DNA from: Deltaproteobacteria bacterium
GTDB taxonomy: Bacteria > Desulfobacterota > Syntrophia > Syntrophales > UBA5619
Assembly: GCA_026388345.1 (NCBI GenBank)
Contig: JAPLJY010000078.1
Span: forward strand, 1 to 6,396
Reading direction: 5' to 3'
DNA length: 6,396 nt
Positions 5,078 to 6,396 of this stretch are shown piece by piece (position 1 is the stretch's first letter; every line of letters starts with the position of its first letter). Both the position numbers and the translations under genes were made by a program. The notes under the pieces were generated by a model that worked only from the letters and a program-made list of their open reading frames with translations, was not told the DNA's origin and made no database searches.

Positions 5078-5288
5078 GGCGTATCGCTAAAAATCCGGGG
5101 CGACGCCATAATCCCCTTGACGCAAGAGGCCCGCCTTCGTACGCTTTTGCTGCAGAAAAGAAAGTTCTTCTCGATCCATTGCGACCCAAGCGGGTGATCC
5201 GGACGGACCCGGTCTGATTTCCCGGTGGATGTCCGATGACGCCGGGCAAGACGATGTTGAAAACGCGGAAGAGCGGAAAGGAATCCTG
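5064..5288. other. Divergent intergenic region between marR-hgcAB and the hydratase gene
   Basis: This 225-nt stretch holds the -35 of the marR promoter at its left end and a candidate promoter for the rightward gene. A frame starting at ATG 5229 would extend the rightward protein by 20 acidic residues, but it has no ribosome site and no resemblance to the family's N-terminus. Nothing else was recognised. Confidence 0.5.
5117..5145 (+). promoter_or_regulatory. Candidate promoter of the rightward hydratase gene
   Basis: TTGACG (5117-5122), a 5/6 match to the -35 consensus, is followed after exactly 17 nt by TACGCT (5140-5145), a 3/6 match that keeps the key first A and last T of the -10 box. 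It would give a leader of about 135 nt before the ATG at 5289. The -10 match is weak. Confidence 0.35.
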
Positions 5289-6101
5289 ATGAAGCAACCC
5301 GATATCGGAAAAATGGCATTCGATCAGTTGGAGATTCTGGCGCAGGCGAGGCTTGTTCCGCCCCCCTCCTCCCGCATCCCGGGTTTCGGCATGGCCGACG
5401 CCTACGCGGTCGCAGCGGAGATCGTCCGGCTGCGCCGCGCCCGCGGCGAAAGGACTGCCGGGCGCAAGATCGGCTTTACCAACCTCTCGACCTGGGCGCG
5501 GCATGGCCTCGATACGCCGATCTGGGCCCACATCTACGAGGGGACGGTGCGGTTCGCGGCAAACGATGCGGCGGCACTGCCGCTGGCAGGCATGGCCCTC
5601 CCCAGGATCGAACCGGAGATCGTCTTCGGTCTCGCAAAGGCCCCCGCCGGGAACGACGAGCGGTCGATGCTCGCCGCGGTCGAGTGGCTGGCACTGGGAT
5701 TCGAGGTTGTCGACTGCCACTTTCCCGGTTGGAGGTTCACGCCGGCGGACGGGGTCGTCGATTTCGGCCTCCATGCGAAGCTTCTCATCGGGACGCCCTT
5801 GCCCGTGACGGGGAAAAATGCGGACAAGCTCATCGGACAGCTCAAGGAGTTTCGCGTCAAGCTCCTGTGCAACGGGGAATTGAAGGAGGAAGGCGTCGGG
5901 GAAAACGTTCTGGGAAGCCCGCTGCTGTCGCTCCGGCATCTCGCCCAGGTGATCGGGAACCACACCGCAGAACCGCTCGCGCCGGGGGAGACGATCACGA
6001 CCGGCATGCTGACCGCCGCCCCGGACATCCGGGCGGGTGAGACCTGGATGGCCGAGGTGCAGGGAATCGATCTGTCGCCGCTAAGGCTCGACTTGGCGTA
6101 A
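5289..6101 (+). CDS. 2-keto-4-pentenoate hydratase / 2-oxo-3-hexenedioate decarboxylase family protein (FAH superfamily)
   Basis: The 270-residue product matches MhpD/DmpE/DmpH-type enzymes in length and motif order: GRKIGFTN at 58-65, RIEPEIVFGL at 106-115, GFEVVDCHFPGW at 137-148, DFGLHAKLLIG at 158-168 and GETITTGMLTAAPDIRAGE at 233-251. Glu108, Glu110 and Glu139 are placed like the three metal-binding glutamates of the family. These Mg/Mn-dependent enzymes add water to, or decarboxylate, 2-oxo-enoic acids of aromatic meta-cleavage pathways, but the superfamily also covers other oxo-acid chemistry, and no pathway partner lies in the window. The exact substrate is open. The start at 5289 has AAGGA about 6 nt upstream and gives the family's usual N-terminus; the ATG at 5229 lacks these supports. 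It diverges from marR-hgcAB and may share its regulatory region. Confidence 0.85.
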   Translation: MKQPDIGKMAFDQLEILAQARLVPPPSSRIPGFGMADAYAVAAEIVRLRRARGERTAGRKIGFTNLSTWARHGLDTPIWAHIYEGTVRFAANDAAALPLAGMALPRIEPEIVFGLAKAPAGNDERSMLAAVEWLALGFEVVDCHFPGWRFTPADGVVDFGLHAKLLIGTPLPVTGKNADKLIGQLKEFRVKLLCNGELKEEGVGENVLGSPLLSLRHLAQVIGNHTAEPLAPGETITTGMLTAAPDIRAGETWMAEVQGIDLSPLRLDLA

Positions 6102-6107
6102 AACGGA

Positions 6108-6396
6108 TCACTCCAACTTTATGGAGTCTTTTGTTTTCTGCTTCCTTTTGCTATCCTTTTCGTCATATGCTTTAATGCAGCTGCTGTCTTTCCCCTTGAG
6201 GAGAGAACATTCCAGATACTCGGAAATTTCCACGATGCAGCCCCGGATCGCCTTACCGGTGGGAGTTTTGGCCTTTTCGCCGAGGTTTCCGGAGAAGAAT
6301 CCCAGATTCAGACCCAGCCGCATGCCGGAGGATTCGGATGTGGCTTCGACGGTTCTCGCGTCGGCGATTTCGCCGGTGTTCGTATCCATCACCTTC
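6108..6396 (-). CDS. CsgG/HfaB-family lipoprotein, C-terminal end only (N-terminus off the window)
   Basis: The frame is open from the right edge to TGA at 6110-6108, about 96 residues. It begins KVMDTNTGEIADARTVEATSES, which matches the late beta-strand of CsgG-type proteins (the VDTxTGEI pattern followed by a VEG/VEA strand). A Gly-rich stretch and TPTGKAIRGCIVEISEYL follow, the amphipathic helix that closes the domain. CsgG-like proteins are periplasm-facing outer-membrane lipoproteins, forming export pores in curli systems or serving in envelope-stress or motility roles. The tail after the helix is unusually basic and Lys/Asp/Ser-rich, with two cysteines, and contributes nothing familiar. 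The call rests on a C-terminal fragment. It could be a CsgG-like protein unrelated to curli, and no csg genes are in view. Confidence 0.65.
   Translation of the reverse strand, partial: KVMDTNTGEIADARTVEATSESSGMRLGLNLGFFSGNLGEKAKTPTGKAIRGCIVEISEYLECSLLKGKDSSCIKAYDEKDSKRKQKTKDSIKLE
6110..6137 (+). terminator. Probable Rho-independent terminator of the hydratase gene
   Basis: ACTCCA (6110-6115) and TGGAGT (6122-6127) pair around a 6-nt loop and are followed by CTTTTGTTTT. It starts 8 nt after the hydratase stop codon. The stem is only 6 bp with half GC, so it may be weak. It lies within the last codons of the converging CsgG-like gene. Confidence 0.5.

Noticed and set aside
5229..5288. 20-residue N-terminal extension of the hydratase from ATG 5229
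   Set aside because: No Shine-Dalgarno, and the acidic extension is not seen in the family; the ATG at 5289 has AAGGA at good spacing.
5040..5963. 307-residue minus-strand frame across the hydratase gene
   Set aside because: It is antisense to an MhpD-type gene with all conserved motifs; the product lacks family features and starts in the middle of that gene.

Overview
The window reads as chromosomal DNA of an anaerobic bacterium, most likely a Desulfobacterota (former Deltaproteobacteria) member, possibly near Syntrophales. This rests on an hgcAB pair, a fatty-acyl-CoA ligase of the kind common in that group, a tiny lysine-rich protein of a type I remember from such genomes, and high-GC, SD-led genes. 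The taxonomic call is inference.

The centre of the window is a mercury-methylation locus on the minus strand, read from right to left. It holds a MarR-family regulator (5043-4486), hgcA (4505-3354), hgcB (3342-3013) and, 97-118 nt further on depending on its start, an MFS transporter (2909-1656). marR and hgcA overlap by 20 nt, and hgcA and hgcB are 11 nt apart. HgcA shows the cap-helix motif NVWCAAGK, five predicted membrane helices and the NFTGASTYTS motif. HgcB shows two 4Fe-4S motifs, the isolated cysteine after them and the terminal CC pair. Together they identify the methyltransferase/ferredoxin pair that converts Hg(II) to methylmercury. The marR start overlaps a palindrome that also contains the predicted -10 box, which suggests autoregulation and a leaderless transcript. 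A stem-loop with a T-rich tail at 1631-1612 could end the whole unit.

Left side: 1-798 (minus) is the N-terminal part of an AMP-forming acyl-CoA synthetase that runs off the window. The 799-1184 gap has no recognisable gene. It ends in an AT-rich promoter with inverted and direct repeats that feeds a C-terminal fragment of an AbiEi-type antitoxin (1185-1454) without its DNA-binding part and without an AbiEii toxin gene. A 37-residue lysine-rich gene (1505-1618) follows and converges on the MFS gene; its stop codon lies in the shared stem-loop.

Right side: diverging from marR is a hydratase/decarboxylase of the 2-keto-4-pentenoate hydratase (MhpD/FAH) type (5289-6101, plus). It converges on the C-terminal end of a CsgG-like lipoprotein gene (6396-6108, minus) that is cut by the window edge. 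No tRNA, rRNA, CRISPR array, transposase or integrase was seen.
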